Shown here piece after piece: positions 52,899 through 62,105 of a stretch of 64,000 bases of DNA. Where the stretch lies: assembly GCA_903820035.1 (NCBI GenBank), contig CAIJFT010000186.1, forward strand, positions 1 through 64,000. Direction: 5' to 3'. The notes beneath the pieces were generated by a model that saw only the letters and a program-made list of their open reading frames with translations, did not search any database and had not been told where the DNA came from. The stretch comes from an uncultured Opitutia bacterium. GTDB lineage: Bacteria > Verrucomicrobiota > Verrucomicrobiia > Opitutales > Opitutaceae. The first letter of the stretch is position 1. Every line of letters begins with the position of its first letter. A program made the position numbers and the translations under genes.

Positions 52899-53818
52899 AA
52901 CGCTTTACCCCGATGACCCGCCGCACCTTCACCGGCACCCTGGCCGCCCTCGCGGGCGTCACCGTGCTCCCGCCTCTCCTTCGCGCCGCCAGCCGGCCCA
53001 CTCCCTCGCCCTCCCTCTCCGCCGTGGACACACACGCCCATATTTTTCATCGCGGCCTGCCCGCCATTGGCACGGCCCGCTACGTACCTGATTATGACGC
53101 GCCCGTCGCCGACTACCTGAAGCAGCTCGACGCGCACGGGATTTCGCACGGCGTGCTCGTGCAGCCGAGTTTCCTCGGTACTGACAACAGCTACCTCGTT
53201 GCCGCGCTCCGCCAGCATCCGGCGCGGCTTCGCGGGGTGGTCGTGGTCGAGCCGACGATCGCCGCATCCGCGCTGCGGGAATTTGCCGCCGCCGGTGTGG
53301 CCGGCGTGCGCCTGAATCTTATCGGCCAGGAGATCCCGGCCTTCGCCGCCGGCCCGTGGCCGGATTTTTTGCAGCGCCTGAAGTCCGTCGACTTTTTCGT
53401 CGAAGTGCAGCGGGAAGCCCGCGATCTGCCCCGGATCGTCGGCCCGCTCCTCGCCGCCGGGCTCCAGGTCGTCGTTGATCACTTCGGCCGGCCGGACCCC
53501 GCGCGGGGCATCGACGATCCGGGTTTCCGCTACCTTCTGCAACAGGCCGCCTCGCGCCGGCTGTGGCTCAAGCTCTCCGCCTCCTACCGTAACGGTACTG
53601 GCGATACCGGAGCCAAGATTGCCGCCGCCGCCGCCCCGCTGGCCCGCGCGGCCTTCGGGCCCGAACGTTTGCTCTGGGGCAGCGATTGGCCGCACACCCA
53701 ATTTGAGAAGGTCGCCACCTACGCCGCCGCCCGGGCCCAGCTCGATCACTGGATCCCGGATCCCGGTGAGCGTACCGCGATTCTGCAAGCGTCTCCGGCC
53801 GCGCTTTTCCGGATCTAA
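52895..53818 (+). CDS. Exported amidohydrolase-family protein, LigI (2-pyrone-4,6-dicarboxylate lactonase)-like
   Basis: The 307-aa product has a TIM-barrel metal-dependent hydrolase core (Amidohydro_2): SAVDTHAHIFHRGLP (H-x-H motif), GVLVQPSFLGTDNSYL, GLQVVVDHFGRPDP (D-H on strand) and ERLLWGSDWPHTQFE (Asp of strand 8). These match LigI and related lactonases. A signal with twin-arginine-like TRRTFTG precedes the core. TTG at 52895 is proposed as the start: GGGAGG (52883-52888) lies 6 nt before it and it overlaps the MFS stop as TTGA. An ATG at 52913 is the alternative. An exported LigI-like enzyme is unusual, since LigI itself is cytosolic. Confidence 0.85.
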   Translation: MKRFTPMTRRTFTGTLAALAGVTVLPPLLRAASRPTPSPSLSAVDTHAHIFHRGLPAIGTARYVPDYDAPVADYLKQLDAHGISHGVLVQPSFLGTDNSYLVAALRQHPARLRGVVVVEPTIAASALREFAAAGVAGVRLNLIGQEIPAFAAGPWPDFLQRLKSVDFFVEVQREARDLPRIVGPLLAAGLQVVVDHFGRPDPARGIDDPGFRYLLQQAASRRLWLKLSASYRNGTGDTGAKIAAAAAPLARAAFGPERLLWGSDWPHTQFEKVATYAAARAQLDHWIPDPGERTAILQASPAALFRI

Positions 53819-53876
53819 CCGGTTCCCTTGGCCACTCCCGTACTTTCACCTAACACCCAGCCTTGTTTCTACCGTC

Positions 53877-56747
53877 ATGAAAATCCCAAACCCTGATCAC
53901 CGCTCCGGCCTTAGCCGCCTCGTGTGGGCCGCGCTTTTGGCCGCGACTCCCTTGCTCGCCCAGGCGCAGTCCGCCGCCAAGCCGGCTTCCGCCGCCGACG
54001 CGGCCGATGCCAAGAGCGAGGTCGTGAAGCTCGAGACCTTTAACGTCTCCGGTTCCCAGATCCGCGGCGCCAGCACCTTCACGGCGCCGACGCCGGTGCT
54101 CGTGGTCAGCTACGAGAATCTCCTCGCGGCCGCCCCGACCAACATGGCCGAAGGCTTGAAACAACTGCCGAGCATCGCGCCCGGCGGCGGCCAGACCGTT
54201 GGCGGCGGCACGGGGAACAACAGCGCCAATTTTCTCAATCTCCGCGGCCTCGGTGTCACGCGCACCCTTACCCTGCTCGACGGCCGGCGCTTCACGCCCA
54301 GCGGTCCGACGGGGCAGATCGACGCCAATCTGATCCCGCAGGGGCTGGTCGACCGCGTTGACATCGTCAACGGCGGCGCGTCCGCCGCTTACGGCTCCGA
54401 TGCCGTCGGGGGCGTCGTGAATTTCGTCCTCAACAAGGAATTCACGGGCTTCAAGTCCGACCTCGTCTACGGCCAGGCGCAGGCGGGTGACAACCAGGAG
54501 TACAAAGTCGCCGTGACCTACGGGACCGACTATCTGAAGGGCCGCGGTCACTTCATCTTCGGCGGCGAATACGCCAACAACAAGGGCGTCAACGGCGACG
54601 CGCGCGACCTCCGCACCAGTGAGCCGAATCAGATCCCCGATCCGACGAACACCTCCAAGGTGATCCGCGCGACGGACATTCGCTCTCCGTTCACCACCGG
54701 CGGCCTGATCATCACCGGTGCCGGCGGCACGGCGGCGAACAACGCCCTCATCCGCGGCATCATGTTCGGTCCCGGCGGTCTGCAGCAGCCGTACAACTAC
54801 GGCACGCTCTCGACCACGATCGGCACGACGAACGGATTCCAGAACGGCGGCGACGGCTTCCGCATCGGCACCTCGCAGGAAATTGTCCGTCCGCTCACCC
54901 GCAAGAATCTGTTCGGCCGGACCGACTTTAAGCTCGTCGACACCCTCACGCTCTTTGTCGAGGGCTCGTACGGCGAGTCGCACATGGACGTGCAGAATAG
55001 CCCCACGACGCACCTGCTCACGATCAAGCGCGATAACGCTTTCCTCGCCCAGGCCGCACCGAGTCTCGTGGCGCAGATGACCTCGCTCGGGGTCACCAGT
55101 TTCACCATGAACCGCCTGACGTTGGAGCGCGGGCTCACCGAGTCGCACATCAACGACAAGAACGTCCGCGGCCTCGCGGGCCTCTCGGCCAAGTTCGGCG
55201 ACTGGAACGCGGAGGTCTCCTATCAGGCCGGTCAGAACGATATCAGCATTCCGGTGACGAATAATCTGCTCACCGCCCGCATGGCCGTTGCGGCCGATGC
55301 GGTCCTCGTCGGTGGCCAGATCGTGCCCGCGGCCGCCGCCGCGAATCCCGGCAGCGTCGCCTTCAATCCGTTCGGCGCCGGCGCCCCGTCCAAGGCCGCG
55401 CTCGACTACGTCATGGGCCGTTCCGAGTACGACAACGTCACGAAGCAGCGCGTGGCCGACGCCAAAATTTCCGGGAATCTCTTTGCGCTCCCCGCCGGCC
55501 CGCTCGCCGTCGCGGCCGGCGCCCAGTGGCGCACCCTTGAGTCCACCACCACCGCCGACGCACTTTCGCTGGCCGGCGCGTACCGGTTGGCCAACAACCA
55601 GCCGTTCACCGGCAAGTACACGATCATGGAGGAGTTCGTTGAAACGCAGGCGCCGCTCCTCAAGGACTTCACGCTCGCCAAGAAGATCAGCGCCAACGTC
55701 GCGGCGCGGCACACCCATTACTCCACCAGCGGCGACGCCAATGCGTGGAAGGCCGGCGTGGTCTGGCAGATTGATTCCGACCTTCGCCTGCGCGCCTCGC
55801 GTTCCCGCGACATCCGTGCCCCCAACCTTAACGAGCTCTTCTCCGCGGGCACCCAGACCAACGGCAACATCAGCGATAATTTTCCCGGCGGCACCGGTCT
55901 TACCTTCCAGGGCGTGCCGAACATCGCCAGCGGCAACCTCAACCTGAAACCCGAGGTCGCGGCATCGTCCGTCATCGGCTTCGTCTATCAACCGGCCTGG
56001 CTGAAGGGCGTGAGCGTCGCGGTCGATTTTTATACGACGAAGATTACCGATGCGATTTTCAACGCCGGCGGCGCCAACGCCGTCCGCGAGTGCGACCTGA
56101 ATCCGGCCTCGCCGCTCTGCTCGTTCGTCACGCGCGGCCCCACGTCGGCGAGTCCGCGCGCGGTCATTCGCACGCAGACCTCGCCGGTGAACCTGAACTC
56201 GGAGTTCTCCCGCGGCATGGATGTTGAGACCAGCTACCGGGTGCCGCTCGCGTCGTGGTTCTCCGCGACCAAGCCGGGCAGCCTGAATCTGCGCGCCATC
56301 GCGGGCTACATCGACGAGTCGTCGGCGGTTTCGCCGCTGGCCAATACGATCAACCAGGCCGGCAACGGAACCTCGAATCCGACTTCCGGGGTGGCGGCGC
56401 TCCCGCGGGTCCGCGGCACCTTCTCGATCAACTATTCGCGCGGCGCGGTTGCCACCTTCCTGCAGACGCGCTACATCGGCCGCATGACCTGGGACAAGAC
56501 GCGTATCCTCGGCGTGACGACGGACTTCAACGCGGTGCCCTCGGCGACCTACTTCGACGGTCAGATCGCCTACAAGACGAAGTTGGCCGGTTTCGACACC
56601 GAGATCTACCTGAACGTGCAGAACCTCCTCGATAAGGGCCTCGTCTATTCGCCCCGCACCGGCGGCGCGACGCCGTTGCCGACGGATCCCGGTCTCTTTG
56701 ACCAGGTCGGCCGCATGTTCCGTCTCGGCGTTAAAACCCGCTTCTAA
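53877..56747 (+). CDS. TonB-dependent receptor
   Basis: The 956-aa outer-membrane protein has a signal peptide (about 1-30), a short linker and a plug with VVKLETFNVSGSQIRG, APTPVLVVSYENLL, LKQLPSIAP, FLNLRGLGVTRTLTLLDGRRFTPSG and VDRVDIVNGGASAAYGSDAVGGVVNFVLNKEF. This pattern is typical of large substrate receptors (for sugars, peptides or aromatic compounds) rather than siderophores. A 22-strand barrel follows, ending FRLGVKTRF. It is 58 nt after the LigI-like gene, so it may be in the GntR-controlled unit and bring the same substrate across the outer membrane. Confidence 0.93.
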   Translation: MKIPNPDHRSGLSRLVWAALLAATPLLAQAQSAAKPASAADAADAKSEVVKLETFNVSGSQIRGASTFTAPTPVLVVSYENLLAAAPTNMAEGLKQLPSIAPGGGQTVGGGTGNNSANFLNLRGLGVTRTLTLLDGRRFTPSGPTGQIDANLIPQGLVDRVDIVNGGASAAYGSDAVGGVVNFVLNKEFTGFKSDLVYGQAQAGDNQEYKVAVTYGTDYLKGRGHFIFGGEYANNKGVNGDARDLRTSEPNQIPDPTNTSKVIRATDIRSPFTTGGLIITGAGGTAANNALIRGIMFGPGGLQQPYNYGTLSTTIGTTNGFQNGGDGFRIGTSQEIVRPLTRKNLFGRTDFKLVDTLTLFVEGSYGESHMDVQNSPTTHLLTIKRDNAFLAQAAPSLVAQMTSLGVTSFTMNRLTLERGLTESHINDKNVRGLAGLSAKFGDWNAEVSYQAGQNDISIPVTNNLLTARMAVAADAVLVGGQIVPAAAAANPGSVAFNPFGAGAPSKAALDYVMGRSEYDNVTKQRVADAKISGNLFALPAGPLAVAAGAQWRTLESTTTADALSLAGAYRLANNQPFTGKYTIMEEFVETQAPLLKDFTLAKKISANVAARHTHYSTSGDANAWKAGVVWQIDSDLRLRASRSRDIRAPNLNELFSAGTQTNGNISDNFPGGTGLTFQGVPNIASGNLNLKPEVAASSVIGFVYQPAWLKGVSVAVDFYTTKITDAIFNAGGANAVRECDLNPASPLCSFVTRGPTSASPRAVIRTQTSPVNLNSEFSRGMDVETSYRVPLASWFSATKPGSLNLRAIAGYIDESSAVSPLANTINQAGNGTSNPTSGVAALPRVRGTFSINYSRGAVATFLQTRYIGRMTWDKTRILGVTTDFNAVPSATYFDGQIAYKTKLAGFDTEIYLNVQNLLDKGLVYSPRTGGATPLPTDPGLFDQVGRMFRLGVKTRF

Positions 56748-56845
56748 TCCGGCGCCGGGTCCGCACGCTGTTCGGCATGTCGTCCCGCGAAACCTTGGGC
56801 GTTGCGCCCGCTTCCCGTCTGCTCCGGGCCCCGGAGCCGACGGGG

Positions 56846-57490
56846 ATGTCTGCGCGGCGCCGGGTTGCGGGCGTGCTCGCGGCCTTCGTTGCGTTGCACG
56901 CGCCGGGCGGTTTTGCCGCGGAGTCGCCGGTCGCCGCCCTGCCGCTCGATCTCCGCGACCGCCCGGCGCTCGGGCGCGAGGATGCGCCGGTGGTGGTGCT
57001 CGAAATCTCGAGCTTCAAGTGCAGCCACTGCCGCACGTTCCATGCGGAGGTTTTTCCGAAACTGCGCGAGCAGTACATCGACGCAGGCAAAGTCCGCTGG
57101 GTGGTGCTCAACGCCTCGGATGAGAACGCCGATCAGTTCGCAAAGATCTTCGCGTTGGCGCGCTGCGCCGGCCGCCAGGACCGGTACTGGGAGCTCTTGG
57201 ACGAACTGTTCCGGGTGGCGCACCGCGCGCCGAGCTTCCTGGAGGATCTGCTGGCGAAAAACACCGTGCTGGATCGCCCCGCGCTCGACCAGTGCCTGCG
57301 CGACCGCGGCTTGCGCAACGTGCTCGCGGACGATTTTGCGCGGTATGCCGCGCTCAAGGTGCGCGGTACGCCGACGTTTCTAATGTGGAAGACCAGCCGC
57401 GACGGGGTGCGCACCGAGACGACGGTCGCCGGCGGGCAGAAACTCGACTATTTCCAGCGGGTGCTCGACGGCCTGCTCAACCTGCCGTGA
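56846..57490 (+). CDS. DsbA-like thioredoxin-fold protein
   Basis: The 214-aa product (237 if the ATG at 56777 is used) has an exported N-terminus MSARRRVAGVLAAFVALHAPGGFAAE and a thioredoxin fold. KCSHCRTFH holds the C-S-H-C redox pair (59/62), the helical insert lies at about 80-160, and KVRGTPTFLMW carries the cis-proline loop. C-x-H-C plus the helical insert is the DsbA layout, so it should oxidise or carry disulfides in the periplasm. The start at 56846 gives a clean signal peptide. Its stop overlaps the GTG of a 60-aa membrane protein, which overlaps a MauE-like gene. Confidence 0.87.
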   Translation: MSARRRVAGVLAAFVALHAPGGFAAESPVAALPLDLRDRPALGREDAPVVVLEISSFKCSHCRTFHAEVFPKLREQYIDAGKVRWVVLNASDENADQFAKIFALARCAGRQDRYWELLDELFRVAHRAPSFLEDLLAKNTVLDRPALDQCLRDRGLRNVLADDFARYAALKVRGTPTFLMWKTSRDGVRTETTVAGGQKLDYFQRVLDGLLNLP

Positions 57491-57669
57491 ACCTGCCGAC
57501 ACTACTCCGGGTTGGGGCGCGGATATTATGCGGGGTGCGCCCGCGGCGGATGGCCCTCCTTCTTGGCGCCGCGGTCGTGGCGGGTTTGGCCTGTGATTGG
57601 TTCCGGGGCGAGGAGCGCCTCTTGTTTTCCCGCCCTCTGCCGGCATTTCGCACCGTCACTCCGCGATGA
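57487..57669 (+). CDS. Small single-span membrane protein or lipoprotein (60 aa), unknown
   Basis: A 60-residue product runs from GTG 57487, overlapping the DsbA-like stop as GTGA, to a TGA shared with the next ATG (ATGA). Arg-rich RVRPRR-like residues (8-21) precede a hydrophobic span MALLLGAAVVAGLAC (22-36) followed by DWFRGEER. The Cys at 36 with G-L-A before it and Asp after it could be a marginal lipobox; otherwise it is a single-span protein with Cys15 and Cys36. The double overlap argues that it is translated. No family is known. Confidence 0.6.
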   Translation: MNLPTLLRVGARILCGVRPRRMALLLGAAVVAGLACDWFRGEERLLFSRPLPAFRTVTPR

Positions 57670-58139
57670 AAGTCCCGTGGCCGAAAATTCTGCGCGGGGC
57701 GGTGCGGATCGCCGTGGGGGCCGTGCTCGTGGCGGCCGGTCTGCTCAAACTGGCGCGACCACTTGAGTTTCACGCCGATCTCCTGGCGTACGGCCTGCCG
57801 TTGCCGGAGGCGGCCTGGCGCTTCGTGGCGGTGATATTCCCTTGGGTGGAGGTGCTCGGGGGGGCGGCGTTCGCGGCCGGCTTCTGGCCCGAGACCGTCG
57901 GTGTACTCGTGGTGACGATGGCGTTGGTCTTTGTCGGCCTCCTCGGGCAAGCTTTGGTCCGTGGCTTGGATCTACATTGCGGTTGCTTTGGCGCCGCGGG
58001 GGCCGAGCTCTTTGGCCATCCGGTCGCGGCACTCGGCCGGGCCGTCCTGATTTTGGTCGCTGCAGGGTGGCTCCTGTGCCCGCCCCCGCCGTATCCGTCC
58101 CGTGATTATCCGCTTGGAGTGGAGACCCCGCGCCGCTAA
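57666..58139 (+). CDS. MauE/DoxX-like membrane protein with CxC motif
   Basis: The 157-aa protein has four predicted helices. KILRGAVRIAVGAVLVAAGLLKLARPLEF and PWVEVLGGAAFAAGFWP match the MauE/DoxX superfamily, and LDLHCGCFGAAG (Cys105 and Cys107) is the conserved C-G-C-F-G motif of MauE proteins, which help make disulfide-rich methylamine dehydrogenase. It is the third gene of a tightly overlapping set with a DsbA-like protein and a 60-aa membrane protein. By analogy it may reoxidise the DsbA-like partner, in place of DsbB or VKOR; that is inference. Confidence 0.85.
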   Translation: MKVPWPKILRGAVRIAVGAVLVAAGLLKLARPLEFHADLLAYGLPLPEAAWRFVAVIFPWVEVLGGAAFAAGFWPETVGVLVVTMALVFVGLLGQALVRGLDLHCGCFGAAGAELFGHPVAALGRAVLILVAAGWLLCPPPPYPSRDYPLGVETPRR

Positions 58140-58228
58140 CCTGTCCGATTCGCATCCGTTCCTGCAGCTATGGTCGCCCCGCCCAGCGCGCCCGACTTTG
58201 TAAGTAAAGCCCAGTCAACCTAACCACC

Positions 58229-61200
58229 ATGAACCAAACCCCCACCCAGCCTCGTCGTAGTCGACGGCATGTCGTGACCGGTCTTGCGCTTTTTGCGCTC
58301 GTTGCCCGTCTGGCCGCCCAGTCGGTCACGCCCGTTAAGTCCACCGCCGGTTCCGCCGGCCCGTCCGCGAAGGACGAGACCATTGTGCTCTCGCCGTTCA
58401 CCGTCGAATCCGGTTCCGATCGCGGCTATCAGGCGCTCAACACGCTCTCCGGCACCCGCCTCAACACCAAGCTCGAGGACCTCGGCAGCTCGATCACCGT
58501 CGTGACGAAGCAGCAGATGGACGACCTGGGCCTGCTCGATATCAACGACGTGTTTCGCTACGAGGCCAGCACCGAGGGCACGGACAACTTCACGACCTTC
58601 AACCGCAACCGCTCCGGCGGCGTGAACGATCAGGTTCAGTCGGACCCGCAGCAGTCCAACCGCGTCCGCGGTATCACGGCGGCCGGTCAGAGTGCCGGCG
58701 GCGCCAACACCGCCTGGGGCAATTTCACCAGTAACAGCAAGATTCCGTTCGATCCGTACAACATTGCGGCGGTCGAAATTTCCCGCGGGCCGAACTCCAA
58801 CCTCTTCGGTCTCGGTGCCGCCGCCGGCACCGTCAGCGTGGTTCCGTCGCAGGCCAATCCTAACCGCCGGTCCTTTAACGCCGACGTGCGCTTTGACAGC
58901 TACGGCGGTCATCGCGAGAGCCTGAACATCAACACGCCGCTGCTGCCCGGCAAACTCGCCCTTCGCGTGGCCACGGTCAACGAGAGCAAGGGTTTCATCC
59001 GCAAGCCGTCGTCCGAGCGTATCAATCGCGAGTTCGCCACGGTGCTTTACCGGCCCTTCAAGAGCACGACGATCCGCGCGTCGGCCGAACGTTACCATGA
59101 CGATTACCGCCGGCCGAACTCCATCACCGCGCGCGATACCGTCACAGAATGGAAAGCGGCCGGCAGTCCCACCTGGGACCCGACCACGCAGATGGTCACC
59201 CTTGCCAACGGCACCAAGTCGGGCCCTTTTGCGGCGGACTCCGGCACGGTGGCGCTCCCCGGTCTCGGCATCTCCACCACCCAGTGGTTGCTCCCGGCTG
59301 GACTCATCGGCGGCTACAACGGCTTTTACGCCCACCCAACGGTCATCATGGATCGTAACTCGATCACCGGCTTCACGGTGACGAAGACCAACAACGCGGT
59401 CACCGGCACGGCGCTGCCGACGAACCCGTTCACCGGCGGCAACAGCGCCTTGCGTCTCCTCACCTCCGGCACCTATGTGATGCGCCAGCGCGACGTCCTG
59501 GGTAAGGATGGTCTGCCGCTCTACATCGTCCCGGGTGCCAGCGACAAGTCGGTCTACGACTGGTCCGAGTACAATGTCGTCGCCCCCAATCACGGCACCG
59601 ACCAGGCGAAGACCTTCAGCGCGGAAATCGAGCAAATCGTCTACAGCTCCTCGAACCAGCTACTCGCCGCCCGCGTCGGCGCGTTCCAGCAGAAGTTCAG
59701 CCGCAAGACTTACGCGTTCCTCGATAATCTCGAGAGCGTGATCTACGTCGACGTGAACGAGAAAAACCTCGATGGCACGGCGAACCCGAACTTCAAGCGG
59801 CCCTTCATCCAGGCGACCTCCCCGAGCGTTAATTTCACGCCGCAGAACGCGTCCATCATGACGGCCGACCTCGCTTACCAGGCCACGCCGGCCAAGCTGC
59901 CGAGCTGGCTCTCCTGGATTGGTCAGCAGCGCCTGGGCCTGCACGGCGAGCGTTCGCTGAACGACAACTGGGCTTTCACGACCGCCCCGCGGGATACCAG
60001 CCTCAACCACGCCTGGATCAACCCCGCCGCCGCGCTCAACCTCGTTGGTGCGCAAAACATCGCCCAGCGTTGGTACCTCGGCGACAACGTCGGTCAGAAC
60101 GTCGACTACGGCGCCGGGGCCACCGATAACATCAACGGCACGTATCCGCTCACTTGGTTCAACAACCGCACCGGTACCTGGGTAAACGAGCCGGTCACGA
60201 TCCAGGAGCTGCTCAACAACGGCCAGGGTCAGCGCCAGCGCACCGAGATCCGGACCTTCAACGCCACCGCCCAAAGCTACCTGCTCAAGGACCGCCTTGT
60301 GCTGACCGCCGGCTTCCGCCGCGACCGCTACCGCCAGCGCACCGGCGCCGGCGGATTTATCGATCCCAAGACCGGCACGGTCGACATCTCGAACAACAAC
60401 ATCTTCGGCCCCGCGCTCAACTTCGTTTCGCCCTCCGGTACCGTGATCAATCTGCCCGGCTGGGCCGACCAGACCGGTGACACCAAGACCTACGGCGGCG
60501 TCGTCAAGATCACGCGTTGGTTGAATGTGCACGTGAACAAGTCCGACAGCTTTGCGCCGCAGGTCGTACGCCAGGCCGTCGATAGCACCGGCAACGTTCC
60601 CAACCCCCACGGTTACTCGACCGAGTGGGGCTTCAGCCTCGCGTCGCCCGACGGTAAATTCAACGTCCGCGTGAACCGGTTCCAAACCAAGGAGCTCTAC
60701 TCCCGTGGCAGCGAAGTCGGCACGCTTGGCAACCGCTACCTCGACATGGAAGGCCGGCCCGACGGCTCGAACAATATTCAGGTTTCCTCCTTCCGCTACT
60801 TCGCAACGCAGATCGCCCGCGGCCGGCTCGCCGCCCAAGGGGTGGCGAATCCGAGTGCCGCCCAGTTGGATCCCGCCGTGGCCAAGCTCATGGGCCTCAC
60901 CGACGAGATGTACACCCGCCTCGTTTACTCCGGCCCCAGCCAGCCGCAGACCGTCGGCACCACCGACGTCAGCTCGAAGGGTTTCGAACTCGAGGCCACC
61001 TACAACCCCACGCGCAACTGGCGCATGAAGTTCACCGGCTCGCAGACGCGGGCGCAGGATGACCGGGTCTCCCCCGAGATCTACAACTGGTGGCAGCAGC
61101 GCATTCCGGTTTGGACCGGCCTCCGGAGCGATATCGTCCCCGGCGACGGCAAGGGCCGCCTCTGGTGGGATACGCTGCCGGGCGACTTCTACCCGGGTGG

Positions 61201-61690
61201 CGAGACCCGCACGCCCCAGACCCGCTGGATCCAAGACCAGTTCGGCGCCTACTGGGCCGCCGCGACCAACGCCGGCCGTCCGCGCACGCAGATGCGTGAG
61301 TACCGTTTCGCCGCGCTCACCAACTATGACTTCACCGAGGGCCGTTTGAAGAACTTCAACGTCGGCGGCGCCGTGCGGTGGGAAAGCAAGGCTTCGATCG
61401 GCTTCCTCGCCGGTCCGGCGGAGAAGAGCGGTCCGTATCAGGGTGCGGTGCTCTTCTTGGACAACGACAAGCCCGTCTGGGACAAGGCCCGCGCGTACTT
61501 CGACCTGAGCGCCGGCTACAAATTCCGGTTCTACGGCGACAAGATCCGCTCGAAGCTGCAGCTGAACGTAAAGAACGCCTTCGAAGGCGGCCGTCTGCAG
61601 GCCATAGGCATCAACCCCGACGGCGCGCCCTACGCCTACCGTATCATCGATCCGCGTCAGTTCATCCTGAGCTGCTCGTTCGAGCTGTAA
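58229..61690 (+). CDS. Large TonB-dependent receptor (Opitutaceae type)
   Basis: The 1153-aa outer-membrane receptor has a signal peptide with a basic start (QPRRSRRHVVTG, cleaved near LAAQS). Then come ETIVLSPFTVESGSDRGYQAL and GTRLNTKLEDLGSSITVVTKQQMDDLGLLDINDVFRYE, a plug region characteristic of the Verrucomicrobiota/Opitutaceae expansion. Plug motifs VEISRGPNSNLFGLGAAAGTVSVVP follow, then a long beta-barrel ending FILSCSFEL with an aromatic C-terminus. It probably takes up a large glycan or another bulky nutrient. It is monocistronic as judged by the terminator right after it. Confidence 0.92.
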   Translation: MNQTPTQPRRSRRHVVTGLALFALVARLAAQSVTPVKSTAGSAGPSAKDETIVLSPFTVESGSDRGYQALNTLSGTRLNTKLEDLGSSITVVTKQQMDDLGLLDINDVFRYEASTEGTDNFTTFNRNRSGGVNDQVQSDPQQSNRVRGITAAGQSAGGANTAWGNFTSNSKIPFDPYNIAAVEISRGPNSNLFGLGAAAGTVSVVPSQANPNRRSFNADVRFDSYGGHRESLNINTPLLPGKLALRVATVNESKGFIRKPSSERINREFATVLYRPFKSTTIRASAERYHDDYRRPNSITARDTVTEWKAAGSPTWDPTTQMVTLANGTKSGPFAADSGTVALPGLGISTTQWLLPAGLIGGYNGFYAHPTVIMDRNSITGFTVTKTNNAVTGTALPTNPFTGGNSALRLLTSGTYVMRQRDVLGKDGLPLYIVPGASDKSVYDWSEYNVVAPNHGTDQAKTFSAEIEQIVYSSSNQLLAARVGAFQQKFSRKTYAFLDNLESVIYVDVNEKNLDGTANPNFKRPFIQATSPSVNFTPQNASIMTADLAYQATPAKLPSWLSWIGQQRLGLHGERSLNDNWAFTTAPRDTSLNHAWINPAAALNLVGAQNIAQRWYLGDNVGQNVDYGAGATDNINGTYPLTWFNNRTGTWVNEPVTIQELLNNGQGQRQRTEIRTFNATAQSYLLKDRLVLTAGFRRDRYRQRTGAGGFIDPKTGTVDISNNNIFGPALNFVSPSGTVINLPGWADQTGDTKTYGGVVKITRWLNVHVNKSDSFAPQVVRQAVDSTGNVPNPHGYSTEWGFSLASPDGKFNVRVNRFQTKELYSRGSEVGTLGNRYLDMEGRPDGSNNIQVSSFRYFATQIARGRLAAQGVANPSAAQLDPAVAKLMGLTDEMYTRLVYSGPSQPQTVGTTDVSSKGFELEATYNPTRNWRMKFTGSQTRAQDDRVSPEIYNWWQQRIPVWTGLRSDIVPGDGKGRLWWDTLPGDFYPGGETRTPQTRWIQDQFGAYWAAATNAGRPRTQMREYRFAALTNYDFTEGRLKNFNVGGAVRWESKASIGFLAGPAEKSGPYQGAVLFLDNDKPVWDKARAYFDLSAGYKFRFYGDKIRSKLQLNVKNAFEGGRLQAIGINPDGAPYAYRIIDPRQFILSCSFEL

Positions 61691-61713
61691 GCTCCAGTCA
61701 GACTGTTTCCCTC

Positions 61714-61747
61714 GGCCTCCGGTCTTACGACCGGAGGCCTTTTTTTT
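61714..61747 (+). terminator. Rho-independent terminator of the large TonB receptor
   Basis: An 11-bp perfect stem (GGCCTCCGGTC / GACCGGAGGCC, 61714-61724 and 61729-61739) with a TTAC loop is followed by eight Ts (61740-61747). It starts 23 nt after the receptor stop. Confidence 0.95.
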
Positions 61748-62105
61748 GGCCAGAGTTCGTCCTGGACCGGGCTCACGCGAACGCCTGAAACCCGCGGAGC
61801 AGCGCAACTCCGGTTCCGGCAACTCGGGTGCTCCCTCGTCGCACCGAACCCGTGTCGGCGTCTGAAACCTCTCCCGAAAGCGAGTGATCGGTCACAAGCG
61901 CGTCCCGTGCGCTACGAGGCTCCCTTCGCGAAATTCTCATCGCTGTCCGGGCTCGGTGCTGCGTGACTCCGCGTCGCCCCCGGTACTGCGTTTCCCGCCG
62001 GTCCCGCTCACCCGAGTGGTCTCCAGCGATGTCTGGCGCGGCTTCTCCTTGACCATTGCCGGATCCTTTCCGCTGCTAAATCCACCTGCCTTCCTTATTC
62101 CCTCT
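61748..62105. other. Intergenic region, possible promoter of the small exported protein
   Basis: No gene is seen. TTGACC occurs at 62049-62054, but a good -10 at 16-18 nt is missing (CTAAAT lies 21 nt away). The final 25 nt before the next start are a pyrimidine-rich leader (CCTGCCTTCCTTATTCCCTC) with no Shine-Dalgarno. Confidence 0.35.

Noticed and set aside
53850-55991. 713-codon open frame antisense to the TonB receptor
   Set aside because: Composition-driven shadow of a GC-rich gene; Arg/Gly/Val/Glu-rich with no domain, while the sense frame is a full receptor.
59660-61822. 720-codon antisense frame under the large TonB receptor
   Set aside because: Same shadow effect; it also crosses the terminator at 61714-61747.
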